From: Acidobacteriota bacterium
Lineage (GTDB): Bacteria; Acidobacteriota; Blastocatellia; Chloracidobacteriales; JADJPF01
Assembly: GCA_016213785.1 (NCBI GenBank)
Contig: JACQZQ010000087.1
Coordinates: forward strand, 1-62,252
Length of the DNA: 62,252 nucleotides
Reading direction: 5' to 3'
Below are positions 27,953-34,735 of this stretch, piece by piece (position 1 is the stretch's first letter; every line of letters begins with the position of its first letter). Position numbers and translations under genes: made by a program. The notes beneath the pieces were generated by a model. It was given only the letters and a program-made list of their open reading frames with translations, was not told the origin of the DNA and did not search any database.

Positions 27953-28663
27953 ATGACCAGTAAGTTCCGTTCAATTTCTGCTGTTTTGCCTGCTTTTAAT
28001 GAAGAGGAAAATATTGAATCCGCAGCATTAAAAATGCTTGATGTATTAAAAACGCTCCCTTTCTCTGAGTATGAGGTAATTATTGTTAATGATGGGAGTC
28101 GAGATCGTACTGGCGAAATTAGCGATGCTTTAGCAGCTAAATATAAGGAAATTCGCGTAATCCACCACCCAACTAACCTTGGCTATGCTCAAGCTTTAAG
28201 CAATGGTTTTACTGGTGCTAAATCAGAGTTAATTTTTTATACCGATTCTGATAACCAGTTTGATGTTAAAGAATTAAAAAATTTTATTGCTCCAATAGAA
28301 GATTATGATTTAGTTTGTGGGTTTCGTATTTATAGGTATGATCCATTAACTAGGCTATTTCTTTCTTGGGGTTTTAACTTATTAGTAAGAATAATTTTTA
28401 GAATAAAAGTGCGAGATATTGATTGTGCTTTTAAGTTATTTCGTAAAGAGATTTTTGACAAAATTAAAATTGAGTCACAACGCTTTTTTGTTGATGCAGA
28501 AGTACTTGCTAAAGCTCGCCATTATAAATTTTCAATGACAGAACTTGGTGTAAGACATTATCCACGTACAGCAGGAAGTTCAACTGTACGCCCTTCACAT
28601 ATTTTCTACACCTTACAAGAATTAGCAAAAATCTGGGTTAATATCCACTTGAAAGGTAAATAA
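27953..28663 (+). CDS. Family 2 glycosyltransferase, polyprenyl-phosphate type
   Basis: This is a 236-residue GT-A enzyme resembling DPM1/undecaprenyl-phosphate mannosyltransferases. It has the N-terminal nucleotide site AVLPAFNEEENIESAALKM, VNDGSRDRTGEI, HHPTNLGYAQALSNGF and the DXD-like FYTDSDNQFD (about 95-105), and it ends without the extra membrane helices found in some relatives. It probably transfers a hexose to a polyprenyl phosphate at the inner membrane. It is encoded 3 nt after the phosphodiesterase and 4 nt before the membrane protein, so the three act together. The exact sugar cannot be read from the sequence. Confidence 0.88.
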   Translation: MTSKFRSISAVLPAFNEEENIESAALKMLDVLKTLPFSEYEVIIVNDGSRDRTGEISDALAAKYKEIRVIHHPTNLGYAQALSNGFTGAKSELIFYTDSDNQFDVKELKNFIAPIEDYDLVCGFRIYRYDPLTRLFLSWGFNLLVRIIFRIKVRDIDCAFKLFRKEIFDKIKIESQRFFVDAEVLAKARHYKFSMTELGVRHYPRTAGSSTVRPSHIFYTLQELAKIWVNIHLKGK

Positions 28664-28667
28664 AAAC

Positions 28668-29747
28668 TTGAATTCAGAGTCATCAGAAATATTACTTGCT
28701 GCTAATTCTAATAGCTCTACCAATTCTGCTAATTCTGCTAATTCTGCTAATTCTACTGAAATCTCAACTTCTATTAATGAAATACCAAAAAAGAAAAGCA
28801 CTATATGGAAATTTCTACAATTAATAGTAGGCGTTTTAGCACTTGCCTATGTTTTATCACATATAGATAAAAACGAGTTACTAAGAGTACTTATTAAAGT
28901 AAATTACTTTGAACTGCTCGGAGCAATACTAAGTACTTTATTTATGACCTATTTAATGGGCTGGCGCTGGCAATTATTAGTAAAAGTAAGATATAAAGTT
29001 AGTAGCTTTACATTATTTGGACAATATCTTATAGCTCAATTTTTTAATCTTTTTACCCCTGGAGCGGTTGGGGGTGATCTAGTAAGAATGCTTAGGGTTA
29101 GTAAAATAACAGGTGATGGTAGTTTTGTTTTTACTTCTGTTGTAGTTGAGCGTCTAGTAAGTCTTGTTGGGCTTGTACTAAATGGAATGCTAGGGCTTTA
29201 TTTAGGGAGAAATTACCTTAATCACCCTGCTAACTTTTATGCTTTAATTATTCTACTTGCTATTTCAATAAGCCTCTGTTTAATTTTATTAAGTAAAACC
29301 GCTATGAAAAGATTTGTTGACTTAATAAAATTTATAGAAACCAAAATAGGACGAAAGTTTATTAGTGGTTTAGTTGAGCCAATTACCAACCATTTAGCAG
29401 TATTTAGTGAAAGACCTGGCCTTATATTAAGCATTATTCTTAGTACTTTTTTAGTTCGCTCTTTATGGTGTGTTTCTTGTTGGTTAGTTGCGCTTGCTTT
29501 AGGCTTAGAAATTCCTTTTTTTGTTTTAATGGCTCTTATTTCTGTAGTTGATGTAGCTAGGATGCTACCTATTTCGCCACCTAATGGTATAGGAGTTCGT
29601 GAATATTTGCTGGTTTTATTACTTAGTCCATTAGGAATAAATAACACTCAAGCTACAATATTTGCATTTGTTGCCTATAGTTTATTGATGGTAAATGGAC
29701 TTATAGGAGGATTGCTTTACACTAGCCAAGCCGTAATAGAAAATTAA
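28668..29747 (+). CDS. LPG-synthase-TM/UPF0104 family membrane protein
   Basis: The 359-residue polytopic membrane protein has about eight hydrophobic helices after a Ser/Asn-rich N-terminal segment. That segment is encoded by 9-bp tandem repeats AATTCTGCT (28722-28757). Family signatures are LFMTYLMGWRWQLLVK, LFTPGAVGGDLVRMLRV and MLPISPPNGIGVREYLLVLLL. This family includes the flippase/synthase membrane half of MprF and many unassigned proteins in glycolipid loci. A TTG start 4 nt after the GT2 stop is the only in-frame option near the N-terminus. It may flip or modify the glycolipid made by the two upstream enzymes. It converges with the metallophosphoesterase gene 5 nt away. Confidence 0.84.
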   Translation: MNSESSEILLAANSNSSTNSANSANSANSTEISTSINEIPKKKSTIWKFLQLIVGVLALAYVLSHIDKNELLRVLIKVNYFELLGAILSTLFMTYLMGWRWQLLVKVRYKVSSFTLFGQYLIAQFFNLFTPGAVGGDLVRMLRVSKITGDGSFVFTSVVVERLVSLVGLVLNGMLGLYLGRNYLNHPANFYALIILLAISISLCLILLSKTAMKRFVDLIKFIETKIGRKFISGLVEPITNHLAVFSERPGLILSIILSTFLVRSLWCVSCWLVALALGLEIPFFVLMALISVVDVARMLPISPPNGIGVREYLLVLLLSPLGINNTQATIFAFVAYSLLMVNGLIGGLLYTSQAVIEN

Positions 29748-29752
29748 AAATT

Positions 29753-31258
29753 CTATCTTAAAAAACTATTACTAAACACTGGGTTTTTAGTGTTTTGCTC
29801 ATAAAAATCTTCTTTTACCGTGCCATCTGATTTTATTGTTAACATGGTAAAACCATTGTATACACGAACACCTCCATCAGGATTAGGAGTGTGTGCATAA
29901 TAAACTATATTTTCACACTCGTTTAGCTCCCATGCGTTCCCAAAAGGAAAAGCTGCATGCCCAGTACAACGAGCTAAAGTATTTCTGCCTGTAACAGTGG
30001 GTGATTTATAAACAATACCATTATGAACATGTCCCCAATACCAGGCTGCTGGATCGCCTCCTAGTGCAGAATTTAACTCTGTCCATAGGTTGGTTTCTTT
30101 TGAACCATCGTCAGTTAGTCCATTGTGGTGAGTCAGTACAATGACTTTGTTAGCTGATAGATTAAGATTTTTAATCCAAGATATTTGACCATCATCTGGT
30201 CCTCCTAAGCTGCCATTTGTAAAAAAGACTGAATGAGAAAAATAAGCGGAGTCAAGCCCTAATATCGTCCATCCACCATAAGCTAAAGCAAAATAACTTG
30301 TTTTCTGTTGTTGAGAAAAGCGTTGGTCTGCAAGCAAAACATTGAAATATCCTTTACCACCACTATACATTTCATGGTTAGAATTGAGAGCAAAAGAATT
30401 TGCTATTGGAGGCCAAAGAGCTAAAAAATTATTTTTCTCTTCGTTTAAAGGTAAAAAATCCCCTGCCGTGCCCGCATAATAGACATCCCCTAAGTGAATT
30501 ATATAGTCTGGTTTTAATGCTAATACCTGGTTAATAATGGCTTTTGCTGTATCATCACCTGTCCCCCAATCACCTAACAATGCTATTTTAACTCTCTGCG
30601 GCCTACTACCTACCAAAGAGATAGGTGGTACATTGGTTGTACTAAAAGGAACACGATTATGAGAAATAGTAGATATCATATAATCAATTGCTGCCCATAA
30701 CCAATTGGCATCAAGTGATTCATAAAAGTTTAATCCAAAAATACTACCATTCATTGCTACTACACCCATGGTTTTAACGGCATTTAGTAACGCATTGTAG
30801 TTTTCAGTGCTAATTTGTGTAGGAGCAAGTGATTGAAACACATCCCAAATGGCTTTGAATATTTTATGTTCATCCAAAAGTTTTTGAATAAAATTGGGTG
30901 GGTTATGTATCCAGTAAAGAAAAAGACCATACATTACTTCCCCACTTCCTCCTGGATCAACTGGCGGGGACCCAATCCAGATATTGTTGTGTATCATTAC
31001 TTCTATCAATTCATATTCACTAGCTTGCAAAAAACTAACAAAGCCCAATACATGAAGTTTCTCAGCAGAATCACGTAGACTTAATTGCAGTGGTTCATCA
31101 CTCTTTAATTGCTCTTCTAATTTATCAAGAGGCTGTTCAAACATATCTATATTGCTAGCTTGCAAAAAACTAACAATATTGGTTAGATGTAACTTCATTG
31201 CCTCATCTTCTTCCAAACGCAGTTTTGATTCATTGAGAGAGTCTTTGGGTAGATCCAT
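29753..31258 (-). CDS. Calcineurin-like metallophosphoesterase at the end of the peptide locus
   Basis: The 501 residues have a C-terminal metallophosphoesterase domain (about 218-480) with all metal motifs: ALLGDWGTGDD, YIIHLGDVYYAG (a GDxxY form as in purple acid phosphatases), NSNHEMY, VLTHHNG and WGHVHNG. The N-terminal 215 residues are unknown. They hold a 45-residue tandem duplication with VSFLQAS at 29-35 and 74-80; at DNA level a 22-bp exact repeat recurs at 31020-31041 and 31155-31176. There is no signal peptide. GAGGTGAATT precedes the ATG. It is the last gene of the minus-strand peptide locus, 118 nt after a precursor gene, with a long hairpin between. A tailoring or immunity role is conceivable, but an unrelated neighbour is equally possible. 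Confidence 0.83.
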   Translation of the reverse strand: MDLPKDSLNESKLRLEEDEAMKLHLTNIVSFLQASNIDMFEQPLDKLEEQLKSDEPLQLSLRDSAEKLHVLGFVSFLQASEYELIEVMIHNNIWIGSPPVDPGGSGEVMYGLFLYWIHNPPNFIQKLLDEHKIFKAIWDVFQSLAPTQISTENYNALLNAVKTMGVVAMNGSIFGLNFYESLDANWLWAAIDYMISTISHNRVPFSTTNVPPISLVGSRPQRVKIALLGDWGTGDDTAKAIINQVLALKPDYIIHLGDVYYAGTAGDFLPLNEEKNNFLALWPPIANSFALNSNHEMYSGGKGYFNVLLADQRFSQQQKTSYFALAYGGWTILGLDSAYFSHSVFFTNGSLGGPDDGQISWIKNLNLSANKVIVLTHHNGLTDDGSKETNLWTELNSALGGDPAAWYWGHVHNGIVYKSPTVTGRNTLARCTGHAAFPFGNAWELNECENIVYYAHTPNPDGGVRVYNGFTMLTIKSDGTVKEDFYEQNTKNPVFSNSFLR

Positions 31259-31294
31259 AATTCACCTCAAAATAGTATTTTTCTATGTTTAGAG

Positions 31295-31340
31295 AAGGAT
31301 TAATATTAGCGCTAGCAATAGCCCTATAATATTAATCCTT
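31295..31340 (-). promoter_or_regulatory. Long hairpin between peptide gene 1 and the metallophosphoesterase gene
   Basis: Exact 14-nt arms (31295-31308 AAGGATTAATATTA and 31327-31340) enclose an 18-nt loop. No T-run follows on the minus strand. It may lower read-through or protect the 3' end of the peptide mRNA. Confidence 0.5.
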
Positions 31341-31376
31341 ATATACTAACTGCTAATGCTAATAATTTATAACAAG

Positions 31377-31586
31377 TTATGAGCATTCTTGGAAGCACTG
31401 AACCGCTTTTGGCCCAGCACAAGCTACCCAGCAAGGTATGCTGGTTAAACAATAAGCACACTTAAGAGCACCTAAGCCTAAACATTTCACCATACACCAA
31501 ATATCGATAGAGGGCATCACATTAGCTTGAGGCGCTGTTGCACTAAAACTTCTCATTACAGGTTTAGCTTGATTTGGTAATCTCAT
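31377..31586 (-). CDS. Cys-rich RiPP-like precursor peptide 1
   Basis: The 69-residue peptide begins MRLPNQAKPVMRSF. An in-frame upstream extension exists, but TAGGAGGAATA directly before this ATG and the identical start of its twin fix the start. Residues 1-26 look like a leader ending NVMPS; residues 27-69 are the core, with eight Cys at 31, 35, 43, 46, 52, 56, 64 and 68. The core is an internal repeat: C-x3-C-x7-C-x2-C then C-x3-C-x7-C-x3-C. This suggests two small helical hairpins cross-linked by disulfides, thioethers or metal. Leader and V-x-PS site resemble cyanobactin-type protease recognition. It is about 75 percent identical to peptide 2. It is the last precursor gene of the locus. 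Real expression and modification are inferred. Confidence 0.78.
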   Translation of the reverse strand: MRLPNQAKPVMRSFSATAPQANVMPSIDIWCMVKCLGLGALKCAYCLTSIPCWVACAGPKAVQCFQECS

Positions 31587-31631
31587 TATTCCTCCTAAAT
31601 TCCTGCTAAAAAATAATTGTTTATTAGATAA

Positions 31632-31668
31632 AGCTTTAGTCATCACTGTTAAAATGACGACTAAAGCT
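31632..31668 (-). promoter_or_regulatory. Hairpin between peptide genes 2 and 1
   Basis: Arms AGCTTTAGTCATCA (31632-31645) and 31655-31668 pair with one mismatch around a 9-nt loop. It lies in the mRNA upstream of peptide 1 and within the unlikely N-terminal extension of that ORF. It could set the ratio of the twin peptides by stopping read-through or protecting RNA ends. Confidence 0.5.
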
Positions 31669-31773
31669 CAGAATAAGAGCTTGTTTTGAGAGCAAAATTA
31701 ATACATAAGCAAGTTGGAGTTGAAGCGATATTACTTATGTTTTTCACTACCAACACCAATGATTTGTATTAAT

Positions 31774-31983
31774 TTATGAGCATTGTTGGAAGCATTGAAC
31801 TGCTTTTGGTCCAGCACAAGATATCCAGCAACTTATGTCTGTTCCACATTTAAGACAACCAATTGCTCCAAATCCTAGACACTTTATCATGCACCAAACA
31901 TCAAAAGAGGGTGTCACATCAGCTTGTGGTGCTGCTGCACTAAAACTTCTCATTACAGGTTTAGCTTGATTTGGTAATCTCAT
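31774..31983 (-). CDS. Cys-rich RiPP-like precursor peptide 2
   Basis: The 69-residue peptide has the same length, start (MRLPNQAKPVMRSFSA) and Cys positions (31, 35, 43, 46, 52, 56, 64, 68) as peptide 1. The leader ends DVTPS at 22-26 and the core begins FDVWC. Variation between the twins is concentrated in residues 24-55 (the end of the leader and the first half of the core), while the C-terminal block CAGPKAVQCFQ is invariant. TAGGAGGAATA precedes the ATG. It is separated from peptide 1 by 187 nt that include a hairpin and from peptide 3 by 274 nt. The pair looks like a recent tandem duplication under selection on the Cys scaffold. No homologous antibiotic is recognised. Confidence 0.78.
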   Translation of the reverse strand: MRLPNQAKPVMRSFSAAAPQADVTPSFDVWCMIKCLGFGAIGCLKCGTDISCWISCAGPKAVQCFQQCS

Positions 31984-32257
31984 TATTCCTCCTAAAAAAA
32001 TATAGTATTGTTCATTGTTTCAGCCCTATATCATCCACACCATAAGCGGGTTGATACACTATTAACGTCTCGAAAATAAAAAGGTTAAACAAAGCAAAAT
32101 TAACTAATGCGTTTAAAGAAAAAGGTTTTTGAGCAAGTAATGGAACTTAATGAGCTTTTCCATTAGAATTGTGCAAAAATATTAGCTTTAAGACTATTGG
32201 TTTAGTCTTTTGCTTAGTAACCAAAATCTTTCCAATTTCATTATTTCAAATAATTAC

Positions 32258-32470
32258 TTAACAACGTTGACAGGTTCCGCTATTAAGTAGTAATGATTTT
32301 CCACCTATAGCTCTACAGTTATGACAATCATATCTCTCGCCTATAACTCTACCTGTACAATCCGTTGTGTTGTAACACTTCAAGCTTGGCTCAATCCCTT
32401 TATTGAAAATGAACCTACTTGAATTAAAAGACACTCTCTCTATAGAAGGAGATTGTTTTGGTAATCGCAT
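32258..32470 (-). CDS. Cys-rich RiPP-like precursor peptide 3 (different core)
   Basis: The 70-residue peptide starts MRLPKQSPSIERVSF, sharing the MRLPxQ opening with the twins but with a different body. The leader ends with GIEPS (25-29), which fits the cyanobactin recognition consensus G-[LV]-E-[AP]-S apart from a conservative I. The core (30-70) has six Cys at 32, 38, 49, 52, 67 and 70; two are in CxxC pairs (CHNC, CQRC), giving a zinc-ribbon-like spacing. GGAGG precedes the ATG. It lies 52 nt after the double PatG-domain gene and is thus the first precursor in the transcript. The product is unknown. Confidence 0.72.
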   Translation of the reverse strand: MRLPKQSPSIERVSFNSSRFIFNKGIEPSLKCYNTTDCTGRVIGERYDCHNCRAIGGKSLLLNSGTCQRC

Positions 32471-32522
32471 AAATGCCTCCTTTTGTTCTCTAATATGTTT
32501 TAGTTAAACAAGTGGCTAAATA

Positions 32523-34595
32523 TTACATAGTCCAAGTACGCATTTTTCCTATTTTCACAGGAACAATGTCACTAACATCTATTGTAAATCGATACATTCT
32601 ACGAGCTTGGTTATTGCCAGAGGGATCAAAAAATATTAGCTTTACATCCCAGCAATCTCCACTTGGCCGGCAAATAGGGCTAGGCTCTACATCTATAGAC
32701 TGAAGATCCAGACTCTTATTTATGGCAGAGCTATAGACAGTATCTAGTTGGAATGCGCGAGTTGCAGCATAGTTAATAGCCCTTTCTTGGGGGCTAAGTC
32801 CTAGATTACGAATTTCATAGTAAACTCTTGCAAGAAAATTCCCTAATCCACCATCAATTCTATCTGCTACTGCTTTACTTTTTGTCTCATCCCAGTTGCC
32901 TCTTTTTCGCGTTTCTTCTGCGCGACTTCTAGACTTTTCAGTTAGTGTGTTTATTGACCATGCATACATACCTCTAACTTCTGGATGGATTACTGGTAAG
33001 GTATAGCCATTAAGTAAAGTGACTTTACCAGAAACAACCCCTGGTATTGATATTTGTTCTTCTTCCTTTTGTTCTTTAAGAAACTCTCTTAAACGTTGAT
33101 AGCCTACATCTGCAAAAGACCCAAATGGTTGAATAGCATATATTGGGATATCATCTGAATTAAGTGTCCAAATGACATCAGTAGCATCAGAAGGATTATT
33201 TTCAAGGTGGGCTAATAGTACTTCTGGTAAATCAACCTCTCCTCCATCAGTTTGTTGTACAAATGAGTCACGTCTTGCTTCAGTACCAAAGTCATAGCCA
33301 ATTTGCCCTAATGCATACACTAAAGAAGATGATATACCGTTACTATTATTACTTTTGCTACCATTACTACATTTACAATCGCCATTTCCACCAGAAGGAA
33401 AGATGCTATTAATATAAGGATTACTAAGAAAAGATTGTTTTTCTACAGTTTGGAGTTGGAAGTTATCTACTAGTGTTGCTTCTTGTTTTATTACACTTGA
33501 TTGATTTAGTTTAGTAAGACCTGATGGTTCAATAGCTCCAGACATAGACACTAAATCATTGTCAACATACCAATCACGTACTTCTCCTACTACAACAGGA
33601 ATAATGTCACTAACATCTATGGTAAATCGATATACTCTACGAGCTTGCTCAAAGCGACTATTAGGGTTGAAAAATATTAATTTCACATCCCAACAATCTC
33701 TTCCTGGTCTACAAGTTGAATTAGCTTCTACATCTATTGTATCAAGACTCATTTCTGCATTTATTGCAGAAATATAGATGTTATTAAGTTGGAATGCATT
33801 AGTTGCTGCATGGTTAATAGCTCTTTCTTGTGAAGAAAGCCCTAGATTACGAGCTTCATGGTAGATTCGTCTAAGAAAATTGATTATTGCTTGAGTTTTA
33901 TTGAATTGTCGTGCTCTTTCTTCTTCATTTTCTGAAATTTCTCCTATCAAACTTTTAATTAATGTAGCAGTTGACCAGCTATACATACCTCTAACATCAG
34001 GAAATAGCACTGGTACAGTGTGCCCATTGATTAAAGAAACCTTACCAGAAACAATACCTGGTATTGATACTCGCTCTGTCCCATCTTCTCCTTGGGCTTT
34101 GAGAAATTCCATTAGATATTGATAACCAATAGCAGCAAAAGGCCCAAATGGCCGAATAGCATATATTGGGGTACTGTCTAAATTAAGCGTCCAGATAACA
34201 CTAGCAGCATCAGAAGGATTATTTTCAAAATTTGCTAACAGTTCTGCTACTGAAATGATACCTTCTTCGTTAGGTTTTTCTAATAATGAATCGCGTCTTG
34301 CTTCAGTACCAAAGTCAAAGCCAATGTGCCCCAGTGCATATACTAGGGATGGTGGTGTACTGCCACCACATCCACAGCTACCACCTTCACCAGAAGGAGA
34401 TATATTACTTAGATAAGAGCCATTAGTGGAAATAGGATCTATCTCTATCTTTTCTGGTCTTGGGATATTCGCCATAGTCACTTCTTTTTCATTTGGTCTA
34501 GTAAGTCCTGATGGTTGAATGGATTCCGACACAGCAATGGAATTGTTGTCTAGGATCTGGAGCGATTCAGAAACTTCTATTCTTTGTTCGGACAT
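32523..34595 (-). CDS. Double PatG C-terminal-domain protein without protease
   Basis: The 690-residue protein contains two complete copies of the PatG C-terminal unit (PatG_D plus PatG_C regions of the cyanobactin macrocyclase), at about 84-345 and 424-690. Each begins LVYALGxIGxDFGTEARRDS and ends with CWDVKLIFF and a YRFTIDVSDI block. Before each unit lie an IxPSG motif (26-30 and 355-359) and a second I-x-PSG followed by a CxC cluster (65-76 with SCGCGG; 398-409 with DCKC). The first 20 residues copy the region after Met308 of the neighbouring protease. AAGGAG precedes the ATG. The PatG unit has no assigned activity; leader binding or scaffolding is inferred. The gene arose by duplication, as shown by protease remnants upstream. 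Confidence 0.85.
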   Translation of the reverse strand: MSEQRIEVSESLQILDNNSIAVSESIQPSGLTRPNEKEVTMANIPRPEKIEIDPISTNGSYLSNISPSGEGGSCGCGGSTPPSLVYALGHIGFDFGTEARRDSLLEKPNEEGIISVAELLANFENNPSDAASVIWTLNLDSTPIYAIRPFGPFAAIGYQYLMEFLKAQGEDGTERVSIPGIVSGKVSLINGHTVPVLFPDVRGMYSWSTATLIKSLIGEISENEEERARQFNKTQAIINFLRRIYHEARNLGLSSQERAINHAATNAFQLNNIYISAINAEMSLDTIDVEANSTCRPGRDCWDVKLIFFNPNSRFEQARRVYRFTIDVSDIIPVVVGEVRDWYVDNDLVSMSGAIEPSGLTKLNQSSVIKQEATLVDNFQLQTVEKQSFLSNPYINSIFPSGGNGDCKCSNGSKSNNSNGISSSLVYALGQIGYDFGTEARRDSFVQQTDGGEVDLPEVLLAHLENNPSDATDVIWTLNSDDIPIYAIQPFGSFADVGYQRLREFLKEQKEEEQISIPGVVSGKVTLLNGYTLPVIHPEVRGMYAWSINTLTEKSRSRAEETRKRGNWDETKSKAVADRIDGGLGNFLARVYYEIRNLGLSPQERAINYAATRAFQLDTVYSSAINKSLDLQSIDVEPSPICRPSGDCWDVKLIFFDPSGNNQARRMYRFTIDVSDIVPVKIGKMRTWTM

Positions 34596-34735
34596 ACTTT
34601 CTCCTTTTTAACTTTTTTAATGCTCTGATAACATTAGTAGTGTCGGCAATCTGAGAATAGTTCTTATCTATAGCCAGATATCTAAACTTATTTCTTTAGC
34701 AAAGCAAAATTGCCAACTTGTACATATTGGATATT
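34596..34735 (-). pseudogene. Decayed 3' end of a subtilisin domain upstream of the double PatG gene
   Basis: The minus strand aligns by eye with the end of the protease domain of the neighbouring gene (around 35781-35905): CGGCAATCTGAGAAT against TGGCAGTCTGAAAAT, TGCT..ATAA.ATT blocks, and the A-rich run before the ribosome binding site. It has a roughly 12-nt deletion and a one-base deletion that breaks the frame (readable as IRALKKLK against IEALKKIK). Homology fades beyond about 34700. Confidence 0.6.

Noticed and set aside
31587-31646. 20-residue N-terminal extension of peptide 1
   Set aside because: The extension overlaps a hairpin and is absent from the twin; TAGGAGGAATA supports the shorter start.
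31377-32470. Lanthipeptide, thiopeptide or sactipeptide precursors
   Set aside because: No LanM/LanB, YcaO or radical SAM gene is present in the window; the only matching enzymes are PatA/PatG type.
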